Shown: positions 1 to 7,782 of the stretch, piece after piece
Numbering within the stretch: the first letter of the stretch is position 1
Layout: every line of letters begins with the position of its first letter
Translations under genes and position numbers: made by a program
Assembly (NCBI GenBank): GCA_012513245.1
Contig: JAAZCN010000341.1
Location: forward strand, 1 to 10,209
DNA: 10,209 nt
DNA from: Synergistaceae bacterium
GTDB taxonomy: Bacteria; Synergistota; Synergistia; Synergistales; Synergistaceae
Direction: 5' to 3'
The notes under the pieces: model-generated
The model's input: only the letters and a program-made list of their open reading frames with translations
The model's database searches: none
Told to the model about the DNA's origin: nothing

Positions 1-1088
1 CATCTATTCTGGGCGATGCTCCCGAAGTGGTCTGGCCTTCAGCAGAACCGGCAGACATGAAGGAAAGAGGCACAATAAACAGTTCTTCTCTTATTTCAAA
101 GGATCCCGAAACGGACCTGCTCTCCCTGATAAGCTGCCCGAACGGAAGAAGCAAACATAAAATATGGGAGCAGTTCGACTCTATGGTACAGCTGCACACC
201 ATCGAAGGACCGGGGGGGCCTATCGCCGTGGTCGAAGTGCCTGATACAAAAAGGGCATGTCTGCTTACTATGGAAGCAGAGCCAAACAAATGCCGGACAG
301 ATCCATACATGGGTGCCTCTGAAACAATGGCTCTCTCTCTGAGGGGACTTTGGATCTCAGGAGCAGAAGTACTGGGAATGACTAACTGCCTAAACTTTGC
401 TTCACCCGAGGCCCCGGAGAAGTTCTATGAACTTGAACAGTCCATTAAGGGACTCGCTGACACATGCAGAAGCCTGGACTGCCCGGTAGTCTCAGGCAAC
501 GTCAGTCTCTACAACGAAACAGCGAGCGGACAGATATACCCTACCCCTCTCGTGGTAACTGCCGGACTTCTTGAAAACAGAGACAGACGTCTTCCATCAG
601 GAAATGCAGGAGCCGGAGACATTCTCTACCTTGTTGGAGATCTTTGCGGTTCGCTGGGAGCTTCGCGCTATCAGGTCATGAAAAATGGCAAACCGGCAGG
701 CAAAACTGTCAAACCGGATCACGCTAAAGAAAAGTCTTTCAGGGAAAGGGCAATGAAAACTGCTGCCGCAGGAGCCGCATCTTCCGGTCGCGCTTTAGCA
801 GGCGGCGGTCTTGCAGTTACGCTTGCAAATGAGGCAATAGCTTCAGACAGAGGGATCTGTGTTGAACTTATCTCATCAACCCCAAGAGAAGAGATCCTCT
901 TCTCTGAAGGCGGAGCACGTGCCATATACTCAGTCCCTAAAGAAAAAGAGAGAGTTTTCGAAAGTATCTGGGAAGGATTTCCCTGCACAAAGATCGGAAC
1001 TGTTGGTGGAGAAAATTTTGAATGGAAAAATATGTTCAGCGTTGATCTCTCAAAACTGAAAAAATCCTTCATGGAGGGCTGTTTCTAA
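1..1088 (+). CDS. purL: Phosphoribosylformylglycinamidine synthase subunit PurL, C-terminal part (5' end outside window)
   Basis: Catalyses the ATP- and glutamine-dependent conversion of FGAR to FGAM, the fourth step of purine synthesis. The frame is open from base 3, so the gene begins before the window; about 361 codons are visible and the stop is TAA at 1086-1088. The visible part begins at the LGDAP-type linker and contains the second half of the AIR-synthetase-like fold: DPYMG (about 304-318), MTNCLNFASPEAPEKF (from 378) and VVSGNVSLYNE (from about 485), all diagnostic for PurL. It ends soon after the last ATP-grasp-like lobe, with no glutaminase domain. This matches the small-type PurL, which works with separate PurS and PurQ; neither is in the window, so they are presumably upstream. 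The next gene starts 2 nt after the stop, and its Shine-Dalgarno GGAGGG (1073-1078) lies inside the purL end. No damage is seen. Confidence 0.96.
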   Translation, partial: SILGDAPEVVWPSAEPADMKERGTINSSSLISKDPETDLLSLISCPNGRSKHKIWEQFDSMVQLHTIEGPGGPIAVVEVPDTKRACLLTMEAEPNKCRTDPYMGASETMALSLRGLWISGAEVLGMTNCLNFASPEAPEKFYELEQSIKGLADTCRSLDCPVVSGNVSLYNETASGQIYPTPLVVTAGLLENRDRRLPSGNAGAGDILYLVGDLCGSLGASRYQVMKNGKPAGKTVKPDHAKEKSFRERAMKTAAAGAASSGRALAGGGLAVTLANEAIASDRGICVELISSTPREEILFSEGGARAIYSVPKEKERVFESIWEGFPCTKIGTVGGENFEWKNMFSVDLSKLKKSFMEGCF

Positions 1089-1090
1089 AA

Positions 1091-2461
1091 ATGTGCGGCG
1101 TTTTCGGCGCTTACAGTATGAACGGCGCCTCCGTGCTCGAGGATGTTTATCTTGGCCTCTGCGCTCTTCAGCATAGAGGCCAGCTTTCTGCCGGAGTGGC
1201 ATGGATAGAGGAAGGGACCGTAAACATCAAGAAGGGGATGGGACTCGTCCATGAAGCTCTGAACCAGAACTGTCTTTCCCGGATCCATGCAGATACTGCA
1301 ATAGGACACGTAAGGTACGCCACAGCGGGAGGCATCCTGATAGAGGACTGTCAGCCGATCGGGGCCAACTACTCACAGGGACCGGTCGCGATAGCACACA
1401 ACGGAAACCTTACCAATGCCCAGGGACTCAACAGCTATCTTGAAAACAAAGGCGCAATATTCCATACATCGTCCGATACAGAGACGATCCTACAGCTTAT
1501 GGCCCACCAGCCGGGAATTGTCCAGCTGGAGGCTCTTGAAAAATCACTGGCAAAGATCCAGGGTGCATACAGCCTTGCGGTCCTCTTTGAAGGATGCCTT
1601 ATAGCAGCAAGAGACCCCTGGGGTTTCCGGCCTCTGATCGTCGGTCAGAAGAATGAAACTATCTACGTGGCATCTGAATCATGCGCTCTGGACATACTTG
1701 GAGCAGAGATAGTCCGAGATGTCGAGCCGGGTGAGATACTCGTAATAGACAGGAGAGGCATGATCTCCCGAAAACTCTCGGTAAGCCCACCCAAGAGATG
1801 CCATTGTGCATTTGAGTATGTCTATTTTGCACGTCCTGACAGCGTTATAGACGGAAGATCTGTCTACAGGGCAAGAAAAGAACTGGGTATCAAACTGGCA
1901 GGATCTGCTGTCCCGGAAAATTCTGTCGTCACAGGGATGCCTGACAGCGGAACTCTTGCAGCTCTGGGATACGCTCAGAAAGCATCTCTTCCCTTCGAGA
2001 TGGGGATAGTGAGGAACAGGTATGTTGGCAGGACGTTTATACAGCCCACACAGCTTGTGAGAGAGATCGGGGTCAAAATAAAACTGAACCCACAGCGCAC
2101 CGCATTCATAAATAAAGAGGCTGTGGTCGTGGATGATTCTCTTGTCAGAGGTACGACCGCAGGAAGGATCGTATCTATGATAAGAGAAAACGGAGCAAAA
2201 AAAGTACACCTTCGCATAGCATCCCCGCCTGTATGTTTTCCATGTTATTACGGAATAAACACACCGAGTTCCGACGAACTCGCAGCAGCACAGATGGACA
2301 TACCTGCCCTTTGTAAAAAAATCGGGGCAGACTCGCTTGAATACCTGACCTGTGAACAACTGAGGGACGCGATAGGACTTCCCTCTTCTGAGCTCTGTAC
2401 GGCCTGCTTTGATGGCAGCTATCTTGAGAATGAGGATTACTCAGACCTTTTAGAGGTCTGA
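1091..2461 (+). CDS. purF: Amidophosphoribosyltransferase, copy 1 (catalytically complete PurF)
   Basis: First committed step of purine synthesis: PRPP plus glutamine gives 5-phosphoribosylamine. 456 aa, usual length for the Bacillus-type enzyme. The start ATG follows GGAGGG by 12 nt and is followed at once by Cys, so Met removal exposes the Ntn-hydrolase nucleophile (Cys2 here, family Cys1) with no propeptide. Other glutaminase residues are present: Arg75 (GHVRYATAG), Asn104-Gly105 (AHNGNLTN) and Asp129 (SSDTE). The phosphoribosyltransferase half has the PRPP loop VVVDDSLVRGTT (345-356) and the flexible-loop region RNRYVGRTFIQPTQ (308-321). Cys239, Cys385, Cys436 and Cys439 fit the four ligands of the 4Fe-4S cluster in the Bacillus subtilis enzyme. 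One oddity: HRGQLSAG (from 28) has Leu32 where Glu or Asp is usual. It is homologous over its whole length to the second copy at 3271. A perfect hairpin overlaps its stop codon. Confidence 0.96.
   Translation: MCGVFGAYSMNGASVLEDVYLGLCALQHRGQLSAGVAWIEEGTVNIKKGMGLVHEALNQNCLSRIHADTAIGHVRYATAGGILIEDCQPIGANYSQGPVAIAHNGNLTNAQGLNSYLENKGAIFHTSSDTETILQLMAHQPGIVQLEALEKSLAKIQGAYSLAVLFEGCLIAARDPWGFRPLIVGQKNETIYVASESCALDILGAEIVRDVEPGEILVIDRRGMISRKLSVSPPKRCHCAFEYVYFARPDSVIDGRSVYRARKELGIKLAGSAVPENSVVTGMPDSGTLAALGYAQKASLPFEMGIVRNRYVGRTFIQPTQLVREIGVKIKLNPQRTAFINKEAVVVDDSLVRGTTAGRIVSMIRENGAKKVHLRIASPPVCFPCYYGINTPSSDELAAAQMDIPALCKKIGADSLEYLTCEQLRDAIGLPSSELCTACFDGSYLENEDYSDLLEV
2441..2461 (+). other. Perfect 8-bp hairpin covering the purF1 stop codon
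   Basis: TCAGACCT (2441-2448) pairs perfectly with AGGTCTGA (2454-2461) around the 5-nt loop TTTAG. The 3' arm ends exactly on the TGA stop. No T-run follows (next bases CCTGAACCTG), so it is not a standard intrinsic terminator. It precedes the only sizeable gap in the operon (91 nt), so it could protect or process the mRNA there, or weaken transcription into purC. The pairing is seen; the role is inference. Confidence 0.55.
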
Positions 2462-2539
2462 CCTGAACCTGAAACTCCGTAGATCAACAATTTAGTGTAG
2501 AAGCCACGTAAAAGAAAAACATCGTACATAAATATTTTT

Positions 2540-2546
2540 GGAGGTG
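2540..2546 (+). promoter_or_regulatory. Strong Shine-Dalgarno of purC, decides its start
   Basis: GGAGGTG lies 6 nt before ATG 2553. This makes 2553 the start. An in-frame TTG at 2538, which would add five residues (MEVLE), partly overlaps the Shine-Dalgarno itself and is rejected. It is one of the best ribosome sites in the window and follows an A/T-rich stretch (2508-2539) after the 91-nt gap, as if purC translation is started independently of purF1. Confidence 0.8.
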
Positions 2547-2552
2547 CTTGAG

Positions 2553-3266
2553 ATGGAATTAAGTAAAAAGGATTTCATATATGAAGGCAAGGCAAAAAGA
2601 CTCTATACGACAGACGATCCGGATCTTGTCATAGTGGAATACAAGGACAGCTTCACCGCTTTCAACGGAGAAAAGAAGGCGACTATGAGCGGTAAAGGTC
2701 AGCTCAACAACAAAATAAGCTCAAAGCTTTTCGAATATCTGAGATCAAAGGGTATAGAGTCACATTTCGTCAGGCAGACAGATGATATTCACCAGGTAGT
2801 AACAAGAGTTTCCATTATCCCGCTTGAAGTCATCGTAAGAAACATTACTACAGGATCGCTTTGTAAGAGGCTGGGCGTAAAGGAAGGGATGATCCTCCCC
2901 CGCCCTCTCGTAGAATTTTGCTACAAAAACGATGAACTGGGAGATCCCATTATCCTCGAGGACCATGCTATCCTTTTTGGATGGGCAACAGAAGAAGAGA
3001 TAGCAAAGATCAAAGACATTTCGCTCAAAGTAAACTCGGTGCTTAAGGAATATTTTGCGGAAAAAGGGATCGTCCTGGTCGATTTCAAACTTGAATTCGG
3101 CAAAGATTCAAAAGGAAACCTCATGCTTGCTGATGAAATTTCACCCGACACATGCAGGTTCTGGGACAGTTCAACAGGAGACCGCCTCGACAAGGACCGC
3201 TTCCGTAAAGACCTCGGAAACGTCCTGGGCGCATACAAAGAGATCTGGAAGAGGATATCAGCGTAA
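2553..3266 (+). CDS. purC: Phosphoribosylaminoimidazole-succinocarboxamide synthase (SAICAR synthetase)
   Basis: Joins CAIR and aspartate with ATP to give SAICAR. 237 aa, the usual length for a single-domain bacterial PurC. Visible motifs in order: YEGKAKRLY (10-18), the ATP-binding N-terminal loop; EVIVRNITTGSL in the middle, part of the substrate site; VDFKLEFG; and LADEISPDTCRFWD (192-205), the C-terminal signature. The start is ATG 2553, chosen from GGAGGTG six nt upstream. It is preceded by a 91-nt non-coding gap (2462-2552), where I see no convincing promoter beyond A/T richness before the ribosome site. It sits between two purF paralogues, which is unusual. Its stop is followed after 4 nt by the second purF. 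No odd residues noticed. Confidence 0.96.
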   Translation: MELSKKDFIYEGKAKRLYTTDDPDLVIVEYKDSFTAFNGEKKATMSGKGQLNNKISSKLFEYLRSKGIESHFVRQTDDIHQVVTRVSIIPLEVIVRNITTGSLCKRLGVKEGMILPRPLVEFCYKNDELGDPIILEDHAILFGWATEEEIAKIKDISLKVNSVLKEYFAEKGIVLVDFKLEFGKDSKGNLMLADEISPDTCRFWDSSTGDRLDKDRFRKDLGNVLGAYKEIWKRISA

Positions 3267-3270
3267 AAAG

Positions 3271-4638
3271 ATGAGCGGAATATTCGGGGCTTACAGCAAA
3301 ACAGGAAAATCTGTTCTGGAGGAAGTCTACCTCGGACTTTACGCACTCCAGCACAGGGGACAGGAGTGTGCCGGAATAGCCTGGAGCGAGGGCGGGCGTA
3401 TTGCAGTTGCAAAGGGAATGGGACTTCTCCATAATGCAGTAGGACAGCAGTGCCTGACTCAAAAAAACGCTTCATGCGCCATCGGACATGTGCGTTACAC
3501 GCCGCTTCCGGGATCTCAGCTGCACAATGTGCTTCCTATAGGGGCAAACTACGCAAGGGGGGCTGTCGCTGTTTCACATGACGGACTCATCACCAATCTA
3601 AAGGAACTAACGGCCCAGCTTGAAAATCAGGGAGCCATTTTCCACTCATCAACAGATTCTGAGGCCATCATCCACCTCATGGCACATAAATCACACATGC
3701 AGCCTCTGGATGCCCTTATAGATTCCCTGCGCAAGGTAAAAGGATCTTACGCTGTGATAGTACTCCTTAACGGAGTCCTGATGGCAGCCCGTGATCCCCG
3801 GGGATTCAAACCCCTTGTAATAGGCAAAAAGGGTGAAGATTACTATGCCGCTTCAGAATCGTGCGCCCTGGATATCGTGGGGGCCAAACTGCTCCGCGAC
3901 GTTGAACCCGGTGAGATGATCGTCATAGACGAGAGAGGCATGAGGAGCCTGAAGATACACCACGAGTGCTTCCGCGGAATGAGATGTTCATTCGAATATG
4001 TCTACACAGCCAGGCCCGACAGCATAATCGATGGCAGGTCGGTATATGAGGCACGTAAGGAAATGGGAAGGCTTCTGGCTGAACAGGCTCCGTGCCCTGA
4101 GGCCGAGATTACGGCGGGGATGCCTGACAGCGGCACTATTGCAGCAGTAGGTTATGCGGAGAGATCAAACATTCCGCTTGAAATGGGAGTCGTAAGAAAT
4201 CGCTATGTCGGGCGGACATTTATCCAGCCAACACAGAAAGTCCGTGACCTGGGTGTTAAAATTAAACTGAACCCGATATCTGAAGTTTTCGACAATAAAA
4301 AAGCAGTAGTAATTGATGATTCGATAGTAAGAGGGACGACTGCAGAGAGAGTGGTCTCCATGATAAGAGCTTCGGGCGCAACCGAAGTGCATCTGAGAAT
4401 AGCATCCCCTCCGGTGCTTCATCCCTGCAGATATGGGATCGATACCAGAAAAGAAGAGACTCTTGCCGCAGTCCGCATGACTCTCCCTGAACTGTGCAAA
4501 AAGATAGGCGCGGACTCCCTTGAGTATCTGAGCGAGGAAAACCTTACAGCAGCAATAGGACTGCCGGAGGATGAGATATGCACTGCCTGTTTCACCGGTA
4601 AATATATTGAGGAAAAAGATTTGAAAGCAGGTGCGTGA
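3271..4638 (+). CDS. purF: PurF paralogue, copy 2, with Ser replacing the catalytic Cys
   Basis: 455 aa, colinear with copy 1 and clearly a PurF-family amidophosphoribosyltransferase. It begins Met-Ser-Gly (ATG AGC GGA, 3271-3279) where the family has Met-Cys-Gly, so the glutaminase nucleophile is Ser. The oxyanion-hole Asn is also changed: SHDGLITN has Asp104 in place of Asn (GAC at 3580-3582). The usual YSTAG after Arg75 reads YTPLPG. Arg75, Gly105 and Asp129 remain. The phosphoribosyltransferase half looks intact: VVIDDSIVRGTT (346-357), RNRYVGRTFIQPTQ (309-322), MPDSGT, and cluster cysteines 239, 386, 437 and 440. Glutamine use is therefore probably lost or altered, while PRPP binding and ammonia-dependent activity could persist. 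It could be an ammonia-using enzyme or a partner subunit for copy 1. The frame is open further upstream (to 3055) but that part overlaps purC and is unlike PurF. The ribosome site is poor (GAGGA at 3251-3255, 15 nt away), suggesting coupling to purC. Confidence 0.93.
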   Translation: MSGIFGAYSKTGKSVLEEVYLGLYALQHRGQECAGIAWSEGGRIAVAKGMGLLHNAVGQQCLTQKNASCAIGHVRYTPLPGSQLHNVLPIGANYARGAVAVSHDGLITNLKELTAQLENQGAIFHSSTDSEAIIHLMAHKSHMQPLDALIDSLRKVKGSYAVIVLLNGVLMAARDPRGFKPLVIGKKGEDYYAASESCALDIVGAKLLRDVEPGEMIVIDERGMRSLKIHHECFRGMRCSFEYVYTARPDSIIDGRSVYEARKEMGRLLAEQAPCPEAEITAGMPDSGTIAAVGYAERSNIPLEMGVVRNRYVGRTFIQPTQKVRDLGVKIKLNPISEVFDNKKAVVIDDSIVRGTTAERVVSMIRASGATEVHLRIASPPVLHPCRYGIDTRKEETLAAVRMTLPELCKKIGADSLEYLSEENLTAAIGLPEDEICTACFTGKYIEEKDLKAGA

Positions 4639-5657
4639 TCTTGGATAAAAATCTTACTTATGAGAAGGCAGGAGTCAGCATCGAGGCAGGTGACTTATGG
4701 GTCGAAACTATAAAAGGCATGCTGAAAAAACGCACTAAGGACCCTAACTGCGTTGGTGGAGTCGGAGGATTTGCCGGACTTTACCGTATTGGCGGCGGAA
4801 AATGCATTGCAGCCTGCTGCGACGGCGTCGGCACAAAACTTGAGCTTGCAAAGAAGACAGGGATATATCGCGGACTTGGACAGGACCTTGTTGCAATGAA
4901 CGTCAACGACCTTGTCACCGGAGGCGCAAGGCCCCTTTTTTTCCTTGATTACGCTTCATGTGGAAAGCTGAACGTTGATATTTTTAAAGAGATCCTTGAA
5001 GGTATCATTGACGCATGCAGTGAAAGTATGTGCGCTCTGCTCGGAGGCGAGACGGCCGAGATGCCTGATGTTTACGGCGAAAAAGGGTTTGACCTGGCCG
5101 GCTTTGCTGTAGGCTTGATCGACGAGGACAAAATAATCGATGGAAGCGCAGTAAAAGAGGGTGACATTATACTTGGACTCAGTAGCTCCGGTGCACACAG
5201 CAACGGTTACAGCCTTGTAAGAAAGGCTCTGGGCAAAGACGGGCTTAACGCGTCTCTTGATACGATCCCTACCGGCTGGAAAGAAAAACTTGCAGAAGCT
5301 GTCATGAGACCTACAAAATTATATGTAAGGGCCGCCCTTGCAGCAGTGGAAACAGGAACGGTGCACGGCATGGCCCACATTACAGGCGGCGGGATGTACG
5401 GAAACATCATCAGGGTGATCCCCAAAGGACTCGACATCGACATAGATTTCAACTCATGGGAACGTCCAAAGATCTTTGATCTTATTCAGAGCGCCGGCAT
5501 AGAGGAAGATGAAATGAGGAAAGTATTTAACCTCGGTATAGGATTTGTCTTTATCGTTGATCCTGATGAGGCACATCTCGTTGAAAAAGCACTCTTCGCT
5601 TCCGGAGAGAAGGCTGTGAAGATCGGAAGGGTAATAAAGTGTACCTCCCGCGCATAG
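4635..5657 (+). CDS. purM: Phosphoribosylformylglycinamidine cyclo-ligase (AIR synthetase)
   Basis: Closes the imidazole ring: FGAM plus ATP gives AIR. 340 aa, normal length. Motifs in order: DGVGTK (63-68), QDLVAMNVNDL (83-93), LFFLDY (101-106), LLGGETAEMPDVY (135-147), GLSSSGAHSNG (181-191) and HITGGG (248-253), together typical of PurM and distinct from its relative PurL. The chosen start is GTG 4635, which overlaps the purF2 stop in a GTGA arrangement. TTG 4641 is a real alternative: it lies 7 nt after the weak AGGTG at 4629-4633 and would remove only two residues. Either way translation is coupled to purF2. Its 3' end overlaps purN by 19 bp. Confidence 0.95.
   Translation: MILDKNLTYEKAGVSIEAGDLWVETIKGMLKKRTKDPNCVGGVGGFAGLYRIGGGKCIAACCDGVGTKLELAKKTGIYRGLGQDLVAMNVNDLVTGGARPLFFLDYASCGKLNVDIFKEILEGIIDACSESMCALLGGETAEMPDVYGEKGFDLAGFAVGLIDEDKIIDGSAVKEGDIILGLSSSGAHSNGYSLVRKALGKDGLNASLDTIPTGWKEKLAEAVMRPTKLYVRAALAAVETGTVHGMAHITGGGMYGNIIRVIPKGLDIDIDFNSWERPKIFDLIQSAGIEEDEMRKVFNLGIGFVFIVDPDEAHLVEKALFASGEKAVKIGRVIKCTSRA
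5625..5631 (+). promoter_or_regulatory. Shine-Dalgarno supporting the GTG start of purN
   Basis: GGAAGGG lies inside the end of purM, 7 nt before GTG 5639. It supports a start that overlaps purM by 19 bp. There is no competing ATG in frame until well past the conserved N-terminal strand (ISGTGSN), so the GTG is required for a complete fold. Confidence 0.7.
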
Positions 5658-6241
5658 CTATACTGATCTCCGGTACAGGCTCCAACATGGAAATCATCCT
5701 CAAAGCCTGCCTGACCGGAGAACTTCCTGCAAAGGTCTCCTTTGTAGGGAGCGACAACATAAACGCAAAAGGACTTGCCACATCTGCGGCTCTTGGAGCT
5801 CAGACCCGTCTATTTTTTTACAAAAGATACGGAAGGAGGGCAGCAGAAGAAGCTATCGCAAAATCTGTCGAGGAGACAGAGACAGATTGGATAATACTAG
5901 CCGGCTTTATGAAGATCCTCTCTCCTGAATTTGTTAGAAAGTTCCCTGAGAAAATAATAAATATCCACCCTTCAATGCTGCCCTTATTCCCCGGTGCCCA
6001 CGGGATACGTGACGCGTGGGAGGCAAAAGTCGACCATACGGGAGTGACTGTTCACATAGTAGACGAAGAGGTCGACCACGGACGTATACTTGCCCAGGAA
6101 AGGGTCGACATACTTCCTGAAGATACGCTAGAATCTCTTGAAGAGAGAATACACGGGGTCGAACACAGGATATACAAGGAGACTCTTAAAAAACATTTCT
6201 TAGAAAATCCAATATCTATCGAAAACCGGGAGGAAGAATAA
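5639..6241 (+). CDS. purN: Phosphoribosylglycinamide formyltransferase (folate-dependent GAR transformylase)
   Basis: Transfers a formyl group from 10-formyl-tetrahydrofolate to GAR to give FGAR. 200 aa, usual size. The phosphate-binding loop LISGTGSN is at 9-16. The catalytic triad of the family is visible: Asn108 and His110 in INIHPSMLP, and Asp146 in VDEEVDHG; these match Asn106, His108 and Asp144 of the Escherichia coli enzyme. ILAGFMKILSPEFV and HTGVTVHIVD are further family landmarks. It starts with GTG inside the purM end, with a good Shine-Dalgarno, and ends 2 nt before purH. The acidic C-terminal tail (ENREEE) follows from the purH ribosome site (GGGAGGA, 6228-6234) being inside the gene. 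The formate-using PurT is not seen in the window. Confidence 0.96.
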   Translation: MYLPRIAILISGTGSNMEIILKACLTGELPAKVSFVGSDNINAKGLATSAALGAQTRLFFYKRYGRRAAEEAIAKSVEETETDWIILAGFMKILSPEFVRKFPEKIINIHPSMLPLFPGAHGIRDAWEAKVDHTGVTVHIVDEEVDHGRILAQERVDILPEDTLESLEERIHGVEHRIYKETLKKHFLENPISIENREEE

Positions 6242-6243
6242 TC

Positions 6244-7770
6244 ATGGAAACCAGAAAAGCGCTTATATCTGTCTGGGACAAGACCGGAGTTCTTGAACTG
6301 GCAAAGGGGCTAGCGGCACACGGATACGAGATAGTTTCAAGCTCAGGAACTGCCAAGCACCTTGAAGAGGGCGGAGTAAAAGTTACTGAAGTAGTTGACA
6401 TGACAGGACTTCCTGCGATCCTCGGCGGCAGGGTGAAGACCCTGCATCCGGCTGTGATGGGCGGGATCCTTGCAAGAAGGGGACTCGCTCAGGATGACGA
6501 AGACAGAAAAAAGTTTTCGATACCCCTTATAGATGTAGTGGTCTGCACGCTTTACCCATTCGAAGAGACAGCACTCGAAGGGGCAGACCTCGACCATCTC
6601 ATCGAAAAGATCGACATCGGCGGAGTCTCTCTGATAAGGGCGGCGGCAAAAAATTATTACCACGTGACAGTTGTTACTGATACGGCAGATTACGGATGCG
6701 TTCTTGAAGAGCTTGAAAAAAAACAGGAGTTTACGCTTGAATTCAAACAGAAACTCGCCCTCAAGGCCTTCCGCCTCACATCATCATATGACGCAACGAT
6801 ATACAAGGGCCTCTGCTCAGAGATAGGCATTGAAGAAGAGACCGAAGAAGACAAGATAATTTCACTGCGTAAGGTACAGGACCTGAGATACGGTGAAAAC
6901 CCACACCAAAAAGCAGCGCTCTTTCTTCCCCCGCTTGAGAAGCAGCCATTTGAACAGCACTCAGGGAAGGAGCTTTCTTACAACAACCTTCTTGACATTG
7001 ATACGCTTCTCCGTGGCTGTTCGGTATTTCAGGACCTCTGCGCCTGCACGATAGTAAAACACACCACACCATGCGGTACAGCTCACGGCAGAACACCCCT
7101 CGAGGCATTCAGAAAAGCCCTTGAGTGCGACCCTGTATCTGCGTTCGGCGGTCTCATAGGAATGACAAGAGGCGTTGACATGGAGACTGCAAAGGCTATC
7201 ACCGAGACATTCTTCGAAATAGTTGCAGCACCTTCTTATCAGAAAGGCGTCGTTGAATATTTCAAGGAAAAAAAGCCAAATCTCCGTGTCCTCACGATAA
7301 CTCCCGGATATGCTCCGAAACTGCAGATAACCGGCAACCGCTGCGGCTTTCTTGTACAGGAAGACATGCTGCCGCGTCTTCCTGAGATGAACGAAGGCAA
7401 GTGGGTCGGAAAAGCAAGACCGGATCTCTGGGATGACCTGATCTTTGCATGGAAGACAGCTGCGATCACCAAAAGCAACTCGATAGTCCTGGTAAAGGAC
7501 GGAGCTGCTGTAGGGATCGGCGGAGGCTTCACAAACAGAGTCGATGCCGCAGAATACGCGCTGAAACTCGCATGTGAAAAGGCGAAGGGCGCAGTTTTGG
7601 CTTCAGATGCATTCTTCCCCATCCCTGACACCATTGAACTTGCCGCAAAAGAGGGTGTGGCTGCTGTAATACAGCCGGGCGGCTCGATCAAAGACGAAGA
7701 AGTCTTCAAAAGAGCCAAAGAACTTGGAATAAGCATGTTCGTAGGCGGCAGCCGCACGTTCAGACACTAA
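6244..7770 (+). CDS. purH: Bifunctional AICAR transformylase / IMP cyclohydrolase
   Basis: Carries out the last two steps: formylation of AICAR with 10-formyl-tetrahydrofolate, then ring closure to IMP. 508 aa, usual length, two domains. The N-terminal MGS-like cyclohydrolase domain (about 1-198) shows ISVWDKTG (8-15), SSSGTAKHL (32-40), RVKTLHP (63-69) and IRAAAKN (131-137). The transformylase domain (about 199-508) shows RYGENPHQ (215-222), GKELSYNNLLD (241-251), the catalytic Lys272-His273 (VKHTTPCG), SAFGG (299-303), SNSIVLVKDG (411-420) and the terminal FRH. Unlike many relatives it has Met72 for the His of VHGGIL, CTLYPF for VNLYPF, IGGVSLIR for IGGPSMIR, and GIGGGFTNRVDAA (424-436) for GIGAGQMSRVDS; none removes the Lys-His pair. 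A run of eight A (6716-6723) lies within it, with the frame intact. ATG start 9 nt after GGGAGGA. Confidence 0.96.
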   Translation: METRKALISVWDKTGVLELAKGLAAHGYEIVSSSGTAKHLEEGGVKVTEVVDMTGLPAILGGRVKTLHPAVMGGILARRGLAQDDEDRKKFSIPLIDVVVCTLYPFEETALEGADLDHLIEKIDIGGVSLIRAAAKNYYHVTVVTDTADYGCVLEELEKKQEFTLEFKQKLALKAFRLTSSYDATIYKGLCSEIGIEEETEEDKIISLRKVQDLRYGENPHQKAALFLPPLEKQPFEQHSGKELSYNNLLDIDTLLRGCSVFQDLCACTIVKHTTPCGTAHGRTPLEAFRKALECDPVSAFGGLIGMTRGVDMETAKAITETFFEIVAAPSYQKGVVEYFKEKKPNLRVLTITPGYAPKLQITGNRCGFLVQEDMLPRLPEMNEGKWVGKARPDLWDDLIFAWKTAAITKSNSIVLVKDGAAVGIGGGFTNRVDAAEYALKLACEKAKGAVLASDAFFPIPDTIELAAKEGVAAVIQPGGSIKDEEVFKRAKELGISMFVGGSRTFRH

Positions 7771-7782
7771 GGAGGGTCTCTT

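Noticed and set aside
719..1072. Long antisense open frames opposite the pur genes (for example here and 1679-2359)
   Set aside because: They are shadows of strongly conserved genes on the + strand, with no recognisable motifs or ribosome sites.
3055..3270. Upstream in-frame extension of the second purF (72 extra residues)
   Set aside because: It overlaps purC almost to its end and bears no family resemblance; homology with copy 1 begins exactly at Met 3271.
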